Shown one piece after another: positions 1 through 6,207 of a stretch of DNA of 10,267 bases. Position 1 is the stretch's first letter, and each line of letters starts with the position of its first letter. Source of the DNA: Thermococcus sp. (GTDB lineage Archaea; Methanobacteriota_B; Thermococci; Thermococcales; Thermococcaceae); NCBI GenBank assembly GCA_021160985.1, contig JAGHBN010000173.1:1-10267 (forward strand), read 5' to 3'. The position numbers and the translations under genes are program-made. Under the pieces are notes generated by a model. That model saw only the letters and a list, made by a program, of their open reading frames with translations, was not told the DNA's origin and made no database searches.

Positions 1-227
1 CTCTTAGACTTTTGGTTGCATTATTGTTTTTAATCAAACCGTAGACACCACTTAGGAACATAAATCCAAAAACGCCATCGATGATTAAGGCTGTAAATAA
101 GATATCACTCAAACTCAAACCGGGTTCAAGAAACAGTGGTATCGATCCCACTAGTCCTAATCCTCCAAACAGAGTGAAAAATAAATCTGACTTCCTTTTC
201 TTTTGAATTGAGTGGAGTTTCTCTCTC
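1..227 (-). pseudogene. Out-of-frame C-terminal membrane part of the 157-474 gene, cut by the window edge
   Basis: In the minus-strand frame next to that of the 157-474 gene, codons stay open from about 256 to the window edge. They encode a basic stretch (KKRKSD), then a hydrophobic segment (LFFTLFGGLGLVGSIPLFL), then a second one (DILFTALIIDGVFGFMFLSG) followed by a polar Lys/Asn-rich piece. This is the layout of a two-helix membrane anchor obeying the positive-inside pattern. No suitable ATG start or ribosome binding site precedes it, so it is unlikely to be a separate gene. It joins naturally to the upstream frame if one GA unit is removed near 220-227. The true end lies outside the window. 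Confidence 0.5.
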
Positions 228-474
228 GTTCTCTTTCTTTCATGACTTCTTGGACTTTACTCAGGCACTCTTCCACGGTTTCATCAAATTTAAGTGGTTC
301 GAATCTCTTCGCCCGCTCCAGCTCGGCCTTCATCTTCTCCAAAAGAGCGTCGAGGTTGACGTTGGCCTGCAACGGACACCACCCGTAAGGATAGGGCGTG
401 AAGATATTTAGGGGTTTCGGCTCGTTTTTCGAGAATTGCATGATGTTCGTTATTACCCAAATTTTTCTGGACAT
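157..474 (-). CDS. Hypothetical protein, N-terminal soluble part of a probably frameshifted gene
   Basis: This is a 105-residue reading frame that I do not recognise. The start at 474 (MSRKIWVITN) is chosen because GGGGAG lies about seven bases upstream; an upstream ATG at 519 is the alternative. The first half has a cluster of aromatic and proline residues (FTPYPYGWCP), and the second half is a charged, probably helical stretch ending in Lys-Glu-Arg repeats. The frame stops at 157, just after the start of a very hydrophobic stretch that reads well only in the neighbouring minus-strand frame. The product is therefore probably the front half of a membrane-anchored protein whose frame was broken at a TC/GA dinucleotide tract near 220-227. 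Base composition here is more AT-rich than in the rest of the window. Confidence 0.5.
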   Translation of the reverse strand: MSRKIWVITNIMQFSKNEPKPLNIFTPYPYGWCPLQANVNLDALLEKMKAELERAKRFEPLKFDETVEECLSKVQEVMKERERERNSTQFKRKGSQIYFSLCLED

Positions 475-703
475 GAAAAATCTCCCCATAATCGGCTTTC
501 TCATCGCATGTAATTCCATCTTAAAGCTTCCAAAAACGCTTAGATACCGGATTTTTTCTTAAAAATCACTTCAAAGAACTCTCCAGAAGTTTTATTGCGT
601 TCATTCTTGAAATTGAGTCTTCAGAATTTCGAGGTTCAGCTCATCAAGATCGCGCTCAATCCCCTTATTCTCTTTATTTTGCCAGCAATGAACAATTGTG
701 GCA

Positions 704-728
704 GGACTCCCTATGTAACATGGAGTCC
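704..728. other. Inverted repeat just after the AAA ATPase stop codon
   Basis: GGACTCC (704-710) and GGAGTCC (722-728) are perfect complementary arms around an 11-base spacer, starting three bases beyond the ATPase stop codon on the minus strand. The RNA could form a 7-bp hairpin at the 3' end of the message. No strong U-run follows, so it is not a typical archaeal terminator; RNA 3'-end protection or coincidence are both possible. Confidence 0.4.
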
Positions 729-730
729 CC

Positions 731-1903
731 TCACAACTCGTACAGGAAGCGGGGAACATCTTTGCCTTCGAGAACAAGAACGTCCTTTGGATAGCGTCCC
801 TTCGATATCCCAGACTTCACCTCGACTTTCATCACCCTCGTCACAGCATCAACTTCGTAGTCCTTTGTCCGGAAGTAAAATACCTCTCCGAACTTCCTAT
901 ACAGGTGCTCCTGGACGAGCCACTCATAGAGCACCGGCCGCGGGAGTTCTCTTCCAGCCCACTGGGCCATCGCTCTGGCCAAAAGCGGATCCCTGATGGC
1001 AAACTTCCTGTCCTTCCTTTCCAGTATTCTTCCGCCGGCATCGAGGAACTTCACTTTGAGGAGAATGTGAAGCCCCTCGAAGAGCTCCAAGTACTCCCTA
1101 ACGGTCGGCGTGGAAACTCCGGCCCTCTCGGCGAGCTTTCTGAAGGAAACGGGGTCGGGGGCAACGTCCAGAATCGCCCCGATAACGTCCCTCGCAAGAC
1201 CCGTGCTCTTGCCGAGCGTCCTCACGTCGGCCTTTATGGCGGATACGATGTCGCTCGTCCTGAGCCTCCGGTTGAGGTACGCTAAGTAGCCGCCGGTTTC
1301 GAGGTATTTCTCGAATATCTCCTCCCCCTTCGACGGAAAGAAGTCCTCGTAAAAGAGGTTGTAGTATTCGCGGAAGCTCAGGGGCATGACCTCGACTGTT
1401 TTTCCGTTTCCCTGTCTCCCCCCGAAGGCTCCGATGTGCCTCTCGGCCGCTATCGTCACCGAACCGGTGACTGTGAGCACGTCGTTTCTCAGCTTTCTCC
1501 TGTCCACGAGGTATTTAATCGCCCTCCACCAGTTGGGCACGAGGGTGACCTCATCGAGAAACAGGTACGAGGTTCTTACCCCCTTGCGCTCCCGGAGTTT
1601 AATGTAACTCTCCACGACATCGATTATCTCCCTGTAGTTCTCCAAGACGCCGCAGTCAAAGTAGAAGAGGCTGTACGGATTCTTTTCTTCATTGAGAAGC
1701 CTTCTGATGAGGAGCTTCAAGCCCATAGTTTTGCCAACGCGCCTCGGCCCTATAACGAAGTTCAGAGCAAACGGTTTCAGCGAGATTTCTCTTATCCAAC
1801 CCGGAATAACCTGATATTCAAGTTCGTTGAACTCAACCCAATCAGGATCCTCCTCGTGGAACCACCACGGGTTCTGCTCTTCAATCATGTCTTCGGACAT
1901 CAT
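731..1903 (-). CDS. Archaeal AAA ATPase (AAA_14/DUF4143-like)
   Basis: This is a 390-residue ATPase of the large paralogous family found in Thermococcales and other archaea; the cellular role of these proteins is not established. From the ATG at 1903, the Walker A motif GPRRVGKT is at about residues 52-59, Walker B YLFLDE at about 113-118, and a sensor-like TGS at about 146-148. A winged-helix-like part (LAERAGVSTPTVREYLELF) follows near 257-275. The C-terminal domain has a nuclease-like arrangement with YEVDAV and VEVKSG near 349-365, resembling the D...ExK pattern of PD-(D/E)XK folds. The ATG at 1903 is preferred: the upstream in-frame TTG at 1948 is weak, and a TATA box at 1926-1933 places the transcript start at about 1903, giving a leaderless message. 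It has its own promoter and is separate from the hyp genes. Confidence 0.85.
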   Translation of the reverse strand: MMSEDMIEEQNPWWFHEEDPDWVEFNELEYQVIPGWIREISLKPFALNFVIGPRRVGKTMGLKLLIRRLLNEEKNPYSLFYFDCGVLENYREIIDVVESYIKLRERKGVRTSYLFLDEVTLVPNWWRAIKYLVDRRKLRNDVLTVTGSVTIAAERHIGAFGGRQGNGKTVEVMPLSFREYYNLFYEDFFPSKGEEIFEKYLETGGYLAYLNRRLRTSDIVSAIKADVRTLGKSTGLARDVIGAILDVAPDPVSFRKLAERAGVSTPTVREYLELFEGLHILLKVKFLDAGGRILERKDRKFAIRDPLLARAMAQWAGRELPRPVLYEWLVQEHLYRKFGEVFYFRTKDYEVDAVTRVMKVEVKSGISKGRYPKDVLVLEGKDVPRFLYEL

Positions 1904-1954
1904 GTAAAGTTGTACTTTACAAGTCTTTATAAAGTTTGTTAAGTTCAACTTTAC
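1904..1954 (-). promoter_or_regulatory. ATPase promoter with paired operator-like repeats flanking the TATA box
   Basis: A TATA box TTTATAAA lies at 1926-1933, inside the perfect palindrome CTTTATAAAG. On each side is a 17-base element: GTAAAGTTGTACTTTAC (1904-1920) and GTTAAGTTCAACTTTAC (1938-1954). These match at 14 of 17 positions, and each is itself an inverted or near-inverted repeat (GTAAAG...CTTTAC). They sit 34 bases apart, one over the transcript start and one upstream of the TATA box. A repressor binding both would cover the promoter. A second TATA-like sequence (TTTATAAA, about 1960-1967) lies further upstream. Confidence 0.6.
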
Positions 1955-1998
1955 ATCATTTTATAAACTCTGGAAAGTCCCATTTACCACCCGCGAAG

Positions 1999-2018
1999 CA
2001 AATGAAAAATGGAAAAAA
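1999..2018 (-). terminator. Oligo-T terminator after hypB
   Basis: Directly after the hypB stop codon the minus strand reads ATTTTTTCC and then ATTTTTCATTTG. T-rich tracts of this kind, without a required hairpin, are the usual archaeal transcription terminators. This would end the hypA-hypB message before the ATPase promoter. Confidence 0.6.
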
Positions 2019-2744
2019 TCAAAGCTTCTCGGCAAGCTCCCTTATCTTCTCCGCGAACTCTGTCTTCATAAGCTCTTCCACGTTGCCGATCTTCGCGTCG
2101 AGGTCCGGATAGAACGGTATGCCGGTGAGGTAGGGAACGCCGTAGCGCTCTGCGAGCTTCTTAACGTCTTCCTCGTCATCAAGCTTCATGTTCTCGACGA
2201 GTCCGAGGACTTTGTGCTTCTCCTCAAGAAGGAGCTGGATGAGCTTCTCCACGACGTTGAGGGAGAGCTTTGAGGGCGTTGCAACGACGAGGAACTCGCC
2301 CCTCTTGAGGAAGCGGAGGACGTCGAGGAGCTGGTCGCCGAGTCCCGGTGGCATATCGATGACGAGGTAGTCAAGCTCGTCCCAGCGCGTTATCGTCAGG
2401 AGCTCGATGAGGGCGTCGCTGATTTCCTTACCGCGGAGCGGTGTGGGCCTGTCCTCGGTGTAGTAGGCGATGCTCATGAACTTTATCCCGTGAACCGTCG
2501 GCGGGACAACGCCCCTGTCCTCCTCCGGGAACTCCTTTGGCTCAAAGCCGAGGATGACGTGGTCGCTCGCGCCGTGGAAGTCGAGGTCGAGCAGACCGAC
2601 CTTGTGGCCCTTCTCTGCAAGGGCAAGCGCAAGGGTCGTTGAGACCAGAGATTTTCCGACACCACCCTTGCCGCTGACAACTGGGATTATTCTCTTAACG
2701 CCCTCAAGCCTCGCGTTTATGGCAATCTCGCGCGGGTCAATCAT
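2019..2744 (-). CDS. hypB: HypB, Mrp/MinD-type ATPase for hydrogenase nickel insertion
   Basis: This is a 241-residue cytoplasmic ATPase of the Mrp/MinD (SIMIBI) class. A deviant Walker A motif SGKGGVGKS is at residues 24-32, the Walker A' acidic stretch LLDLD at 51-55, and the switch motif VIDMPPG at 128-134. In Thermococcales this protein, and not the bacterial GTPase of the same name, works with HypA to load nickel into [NiFe] hydrogenases; in T. kodakarensis the ATP-bound form raises the nickel affinity of HypA. The assignment rests on its position: the start overlaps the hypA stop by four bases (ATGA), which indicates a coupled operon. Without that context it could be read as a general Mrp/NBP35 Fe-S carrier, but the CxxC motif typical of those carriers is not seen near the C-terminus. 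Confidence 0.88.
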   Translation of the reverse strand: MIDPREIAINARLEGVKRIIPVVSGKGGVGKSLVSTTLALALAEKGHKVGLLDLDFHGASDHVILGFEPKEFPEEDRGVVPPTVHGIKFMSIAYYTEDRPTPLRGKEISDALIELLTITRWDELDYLVIDMPPGLGDQLLDVLRFLKRGEFLVVATPSKLSLNVVEKLIQLLLEEKHKVLGLVENMKLDDEEDVKKLAERYGVPYLTGIPFYPDLDAKIGNVEELMKTEFAEKIRELAEKL

Positions 2745-3160
2745 GCCTCTCCCTCCTTCTCAATCATAATCCCCGCTACATAAACGCCCCTTCCCTGGAC
2801 GACCTCAAAGTCGTGGCTCCCGCACTTCGGGCAGGCAAGGAAGGCGTGGACTACCTCGGGAATGAAGTGTATGTCCTCCTTTATGCGCTCGTCGAAGCGG
2901 TCCTTGACCTCCTTGAGCTTCCATGTGTGCCCGCAGTTGCGGCACTTGAAGACTGCCTCTTCCTCCTCGAAGATTATCTCAGCACCTTCGGCAATCGTTC
3001 CAGCGAACATCTGCTCCATCGCGAACTTCACTATGTCCTCGGCAACGTCCTGGAGCTCGCCGAGGACGACCTTCACGGCCTTTACCCGCTCAGCCTTTTC
3101 CCTTTCAGCATAATCCAGCACAGTCCTAACGATCGCATCAGCCAGCGCCCACTCGTGCAT
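2741..3160 (-). CDS. hypA: HypA, hydrogenase nickel metallochaperone
   Basis: This is a 139-residue nickel chaperone that delivers Ni2+ to the [NiFe] hydrogenase large subunit together with HypB. The start at 3160 gives the N-terminus MHEWALADAI, matching the invariant Met-His-Glu start that supplies the nickel ligands in this family. AGGTGAT lies just upstream. A zinc-binding domain is formed by CRNC (C73, C76) and CPKC (C110, C113), with the longer spacing between the pairs that is typical of archaeal HypA. The frame stays open upstream to 3298, but that extension runs into nikR and has no family similarity. It may also help supply nickel to the adjacent CODH system, although cooC is present for that job. 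Confidence 0.95.
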   Translation of the reverse strand: MHEWALADAIVRTVLDYAEREKAERVKAVKVVLGELQDVAEDIVKFAMEQMFAGTIAEGAEIIFEEEEAVFKCRNCGHTWKLKEVKDRFDERIKEDIHFIPEVVHAFLACPKCGSHDFEVVQGRGVYVAGIMIEKEGEA

Positions 3161-3233
3161 GGTATCACCTGAATAGCATTGGGGTGCTACCTTAAAAAGG
3201 GTGAAGTTCCAAACCTGAGGTGAGGGTGGTAGG
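3161..3233. promoter_or_regulatory. Shared divergent promoter region of hypA and nikR
   Basis: The 73-base gap contains one TATA-like element, CCTTAAAAAGG (3190-3200), which is nearly its own reverse complement. Its centre is about 35 bases from the hypA ATG and about 38 from the nikR ATG, the right distance for short leaders in both directions. Ribosome binding sites are AGGTGAT for hypA and GAGGTGAGGG for nikR. An inverted repeat TAGCA-N6-TGCTA (3174-3189) lies on the hypA side near its expected transcript start and could be a regulator site. Confidence 0.6.
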
Positions 3234-3650
3234 ATGGGCATCGTCAGGTTCGGCGTTTCAGTCCCCAAGGAGTTGCTGGACAGGTTTGACAGGATCATCG
3301 AGGAGAAGGGCTACGTCAACAGGAGCGAGGCCATACGCGACATGATGCGCGACTTCATCGTCAGGCACGAGTGGGAGGTCGGGAACGAGGAGGTGGCCGG
3401 AACCATCACGATGGTTTACAACCACGATGAAGCGGACGTGGTCAAGGAGCTACTCGACCTCCAGCACGACTACCTCGAGGAGATAGTCTCGAGCATCCAC
3501 GTCCACATGGACGAGCACAACTGCCTCGAGGTAGTCATCGTCAAGGGAAAGGCCAGCAGGATAAAGGAGATAGCGGACAGGCTCTTGAGCCTCAAGGGAG
3601 TGAAGCACGGCAAGCTCGTCATGACGGGGACGGGAAAGGAGCTTGTGTAA
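3234..3650 (+). CDS. nikR: NikR, nickel-responsive transcriptional regulator
   Basis: This is a 138-residue NikR with an N-terminal ribbon-helix-helix DNA-binding domain (VRFGVSVPKELLDRFD through NRSEAIRDMMRDF, residues 4-41) and a C-terminal ACT-like metal-binding domain. The high-affinity nickel ligands of the family are present: H78 in LLDLQHDY and H89, H91 and C97 in SSIHVHMDEHNC, two residues beyond the E. coli numbering (H76, H87, H89, C95). The tetrameric protein binds palindromic operators when loaded with nickel, usually repressing nickel uptake genes. It is divergent from hypA with a shared promoter, so it may regulate hypAB or itself. It converges with the CODH operon, its stop codon being only six bases from the stop of the HycI-like gene. 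Confidence 0.95.
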   Translation: MGIVRFGVSVPKELLDRFDRIIEEKGYVNRSEAIRDMMRDFIVRHEWEVGNEEVAGTITMVYNHDEADVVKELLDLQHDYLEEIVSSIHVHMDEHNCLEVVIVKGKASRIKEIADRLLSLKGVKHGKLVMTGTGKELV

Positions 3651-3656
3651 TAGGGC

Positions 3657-4118
3657 TCAGTCCACGGCGTCCTTGAAGGCCAGTGCAAGGGCTCTAACGC
3701 AGTTTTTAATTTCCTCGCTAACATCCATCCAGTCCCCGGGCTGAGGGCCGAGGAGCAGGAACCGGGTCTCCGGGAGCAACTCGGCCAGGTGGTCGAGCGT
3801 CACCCTGAGCTGGAAGCGGAAGTCCTCGGGAACGTCCTCTATGGCCTCCCAGGGGTCGGCAACGACCACTTTACCTGGCTTACCCCCGAATTCAAGGGGA
3901 ACCGCAACTATCACCAGCTCCGGACGGAAGCGTATGATAGCCCCAGCCTGGCTCTCGGGAACGTCGTGGCAGTTGATCGGGAGGAAGTTCGGGTTTTCCA
4001 CCGCCACGGAGAGGGCCTCAGCTAAATAGGCCCCGAATCCGTAATCACCGCGTTTCTCGTTGCCCACGCCACAGATGACTATCCTGCGTGCATCCCCAAT
4101 TATCTCCTCAATCCGCAC
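3657..4118 (-). CDS. HycI-like hydrogenase maturation protease homologue, probably lacking metal ligands
   Basis: This is a 153-residue protein of the HycI/HybD (peptidase M52) family, whose members cut the C-terminal tail of a nickel-loaded [NiFe] hydrogenase large subunit. Family features are the CGVGNEKRGDYGFGAYL start (16-32), the central strand LVIVAVPLEFGGKPG (68-82) and LLLGPQPGDW (121-130). It starts at a GTG with GGAGGTT six bases upstream, 22 bases after the preceding gene. By alignment from memory to HybD, the three nickel-sensing ligands (E16, D62, H93) fall at Y26, V73 and a non-histidine position near 104-107, so all three appear replaced. H110 is close to the last one and could compensate. 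Because no hydrogenase subunit is in the operon and CODH needs no such cleavage, it may have another nickel-related role. The family is certain; the activity is not. Confidence 0.8.
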   Translation of the reverse strand: MRIEEIIGDARRIVICGVGNEKRGDYGFGAYLAEALSVAVENPNFLPINCHDVPESQAGAIIRFRPELVIVAVPLEFGGKPGKVVVADPWEAIEDVPEDFRFQLRVTLDHLAELLPETRFLLLGPQPGDWMDVSEEIKNCVRALALAFKDAVD

Positions 4119-4139
4119 GGTGGAACCTCCAAAAAGGTA

Positions 4140-4664
4140 TCAGAGGAGAACGTAGCCGGAACTCACGCTCTTCCTGAGTTCCTCCTCGCCCAGCTCCCTC
4201 CGGTGTTCAGGGATGTTCTTGGCGCGCCTCTCGTTGACGAGTTCAAGAACCATCACAAGCGGGCCGTACTGAATCGCTTCCGCAGGACACATGAGGGCGC
4301 AGGCCGGCTCGAGGCCCTCCTCGCGTCTGTCGGCACACATGTCACACTTGGTTATCGCCCTGACCTTGAGGCTGTAGAAGGGAACGCCGTAGGGACACAC
4401 CTGGAGGCAGGCGAGACAGCCGATGCACTTGTCCTCGTGAATCCTGACGGCTCCGTCCTCGTCACGGTATATCGCGTGGGTGGGGCAGACCCTCACGCAG
4501 GGCGCGTCGTCGCAGTGCTTGCAGTTTATCGGGAGGTACTGCTTGTTCTCCGTTACGTAAATCCTGATGTGTGGGCTCCCATCGTGGATGAAGTCGCAGA
4601 CGGTTTCACAGGTCTCGCAGCCGATGCACGTTAGGTAATCGAGGTAGAGGTATTTCCTCTCCAT
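4140..4664 (-). CDS. CooF/HycB-like ferredoxin with four [4Fe-4S] clusters (second copy)
   Basis: This is a 174-residue cytoplasmic electron-transfer protein. Sixteen cysteines fall into the DMSO-reductase-B/HycB/CooF pattern: C13, C16, C19, C23; C48, C51, C56, C60; C80, C83, C86, C90; and C107, C110, C122, C126. It resembles the CooF encoded first in this operon but is shorter, lacking the long loop after the first cysteine group and having a different tail. Its start overlaps the stop of the oxidoreductase gene (TGATG), indicating translational coupling. It could connect the oxidoreductase to another redox partner, or serve as an alternative CODH electron acceptor. The partner cannot be told from sequence. 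Confidence 0.88.
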   Translation of the reverse strand: MERKYLYLDYLTCIGCETCETVCDFIHDGSPHIRIYVTENKQYLPINCKHCDDAPCVRVCPTHAIYRDEDGAVRIHEDKCIGCLACLQVCPYGVPFYSLKVRAITKCDMCADRREEGLEPACALMCPAEAIQYGPLVMVLELVNERRAKNIPEHRRELGEEELRKSVSSGYVLL

Positions 4665-5716
4665 CAGGACTCACCCCTGAGCCACCTGTCAATTGAGACC
4701 GCCGCGTATAGGCCGTCCTTTATCGCCCTGCTGACCTTCGTCGGGCCATTGGCTACGTCACCGGCGGCAAAGATTCCCTCAACGCTCGTCATGTGCCGGG
4801 AATCAACGACTATCCTCCCCCTCCTGTCCGTTGCGATGTAGGAGCCGTTAACGGGCGGCGTTGGTACCATGCCTATGGCAAAGACGAGGTAGTCCAGCTC
4901 GACCTGGAACTCCGAGCCCTCTATGGGTACCGGCCTCCTCCTTCCGGTCTCGTCGGGCTCACCGAGGCGAGTTCTGAGGAGTTCAATCGCCTTAACGCGG
5001 CCGTTCTCACCTATCACGCGCTTTGGAGTCACGAGCTCGAACCATTTGACTCCCCTGTTCCGGAGGATGTTTATCTCGTAGGCTCCGGCGGGGGCTTCCC
5101 TTATCGTCCTGCGGTAGAATATCTCGACCTCCGCACCGAGGCGGTTGCACTCGAAGGCGGCATCAACCGCCGTCAATCCCGCGCCGATTATACCGACCCT
5201 CTTGCCCCTCAAATCGGGAACCTTCTCCTTTGGAACGTAGCCGAGTTCGGCCCCTTTTATCCAGAAGAGGAGCTCCAGCGGCGAGAGTATGCCCTCCAGG
5301 TCGTCCCCGGGGATTCCAATCCTCCCCACGTTCCAGATTCCGGTGGCTATCAGAACCGCGTCGTAGTTCTCCCTGAGTTCACTGAGCTTAACAACCCTCT
5401 CGTAGAACTCGTCACCCTCGTCCTCCCTCTCACCCTCCATGACCTTCGTCTTCGGGTAATAGGTTACCTCAAACTCCTCCTCAAGCTCCTTCGCACCGAG
5501 GCGAACCCTCTCAACGGGAATCCTGAACTCTGGAATGACGAAGAGCATCAAACCCCCGGGCTCGGGCATCTTGTCGTAGATGTCAACGTCGTGTCCCTTG
5601 CAGACGAGGTAGCCCGCAGCGGTTAGCCCCGCCGGCCCAGCGCCGACTATGGCCACTCTCTTTCCGGTACGCTGGGGCTTCTCTTTGCAGAGAAAGGAGA
5701 ACTTGATGCCCCTCAT
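4664..5716 (-). CDS. GltD-like FAD/NAD(P)-dependent oxidoreductase (FNOR)
   Basis: This is a 350-residue flavoprotein homologous to the small subunit of glutamate synthase and to NfnL-type ferredoxin:NADP+ oxidoreductases. The FAD motif GAGPAGL is at 25-31, the NAD(P)-binding motif GAGLTAVD at 178-185, and the second FAD motif IFAAGDVANGPT at 315-326. YRR at 201-203, after the second Rossmann motif, resembles the basic patch that binds the NADPH phosphate, so NADP(H) is likely but not proven. The N-terminal four-cysteine Fe-S domain of full-length GltD (about 470 residues) is missing; the ferredoxin encoded just upstream, overlapping by four bases (ATGA), may replace it. In this operon it would pass electrons from CO oxidation to NAD(P)+. 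Confidence 0.88.
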   Translation of the reverse strand: MRGIKFSFLCKEKPQRTGKRVAIVGAGPAGLTAAGYLVCKGHDVDIYDKMPEPGGLMLFVIPEFRIPVERVRLGAKELEEEFEVTYYPKTKVMEGEREDEGDEFYERVVKLSELRENYDAVLIATGIWNVGRIGIPGDDLEGILSPLELLFWIKGAELGYVPKEKVPDLRGKRVGIIGAGLTAVDAAFECNRLGAEVEIFYRRTIREAPAGAYEINILRNRGVKWFELVTPKRVIGENGRVKAIELLRTRLGEPDETGRRRPVPIEGSEFQVELDYLVFAIGMVPTPPVNGSYIATDRRGRIVVDSRHMTSVEGIFAAGDVANGPTKVSRAIKDGLYAAVSIDRWLRGES

Positions 5717-6174
5717 TTCAGCATTCCCCCAAAGAACCTGAGGTACTCACTCGGGAACTCCTTGACGCGGTCGTGCTTGCACCCCTCGCACATGAAGACG
5801 ATCTCTGGATGGTCGTAGAACTTCTCCAGCTTGTGATAGAGGAACTCCGCGGTTTTAACGGTGTAGTCCAGCTTCCTGCCGCAGACCTGACAGTGGGCGT
5901 ACTCGAACTCGAGGTCGAGCCTGTCGGGATGGCCCTGGATGGCCTTCGTTGGACATATGTCGTTGCACTCGTAGTTGCACTCCTTGCAGAGCTCGGGATG
6001 GAACGAGATGACCTTCTTATCATCGTCTATGACGAATATCGCGTTGTGAGGGCACACCTGGGCACAGAGGGCACAGCCTATGCAGGCGTCGGCTTTGAGG
6101 CCTTCCTCCTTTTCTTGAGTCTCAGCCAGAGCCTTCCCTTCCCTTCCGAATAACTCCTTGACGCGCTTGAACAT
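5713..6174 (-). CDS. Two-cluster ferredoxin with C-terminal zinc-ribbon-like domain
   Basis: This is a 153-residue electron carrier. Cluster one uses C31, C34, C37 and C41 (CIGCALCAQVCP). Cluster two uses C63, C66, C70 and C74 and has one extra residue between its second and third cysteines (CKECNYECNDICP). After the clusters, two further cysteine pairs (C95/C98 in CQVC and C129/C132 in CEGC) suggest a zinc ribbon or rubredoxin-like site. The N-terminal 25 residues are charged and helical. The start has GAGGTGGGAG immediately upstream, 33 bases after the cooS stop, and the end overlaps the oxidoreductase start by four bases. The likely role is to carry electrons between CooF/CooS and the flavoprotein; the C-terminal domain may be the docking part. 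Confidence 0.85.
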   Translation of the reverse strand: MFKRVKELFGREGKALAETQEKEEGLKADACIGCALCAQVCPHNAIFVIDDDKKVISFHPELCKECNYECNDICPTKAIQGHPDRLDLEFEYAHCQVCGRKLDYTVKTAEFLYHKLEKFYDHPEIVFMCEGCKHDRVKEFPSEYLRFFGGMLK

Positions 6175-6207
6175 TCTCCCACCTCAAAAGGGAATAAAAG
6201 AGGGAGC

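Noticed and set aside
1904..1948. Upstream TTG start adding 15 residues to the AAA ATPase
   Set aside because: It would place coding sequence over the TATA box and operator repeats, and the ATG at 1903 is at the predicted transcript start.
3161..3298. Upstream extension of hypA
   Set aside because: It would overlap nikR and remove the Met-His-Glu N-terminus needed for nickel binding; 3160 has a good ribosome binding site.
3657..4118. Reading the HycI homologue as proof of a hydrogenase in this operon
   Set aside because: No large or small hydrogenase subunit is present in the window and the key ligands of the protease appear changed.
4793..5626. Long plus-strand open frame opposite the oxidoreductase (277 codons)
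   Set aside because: No ribosome binding site and no family features; composition is that of a shadow frame.
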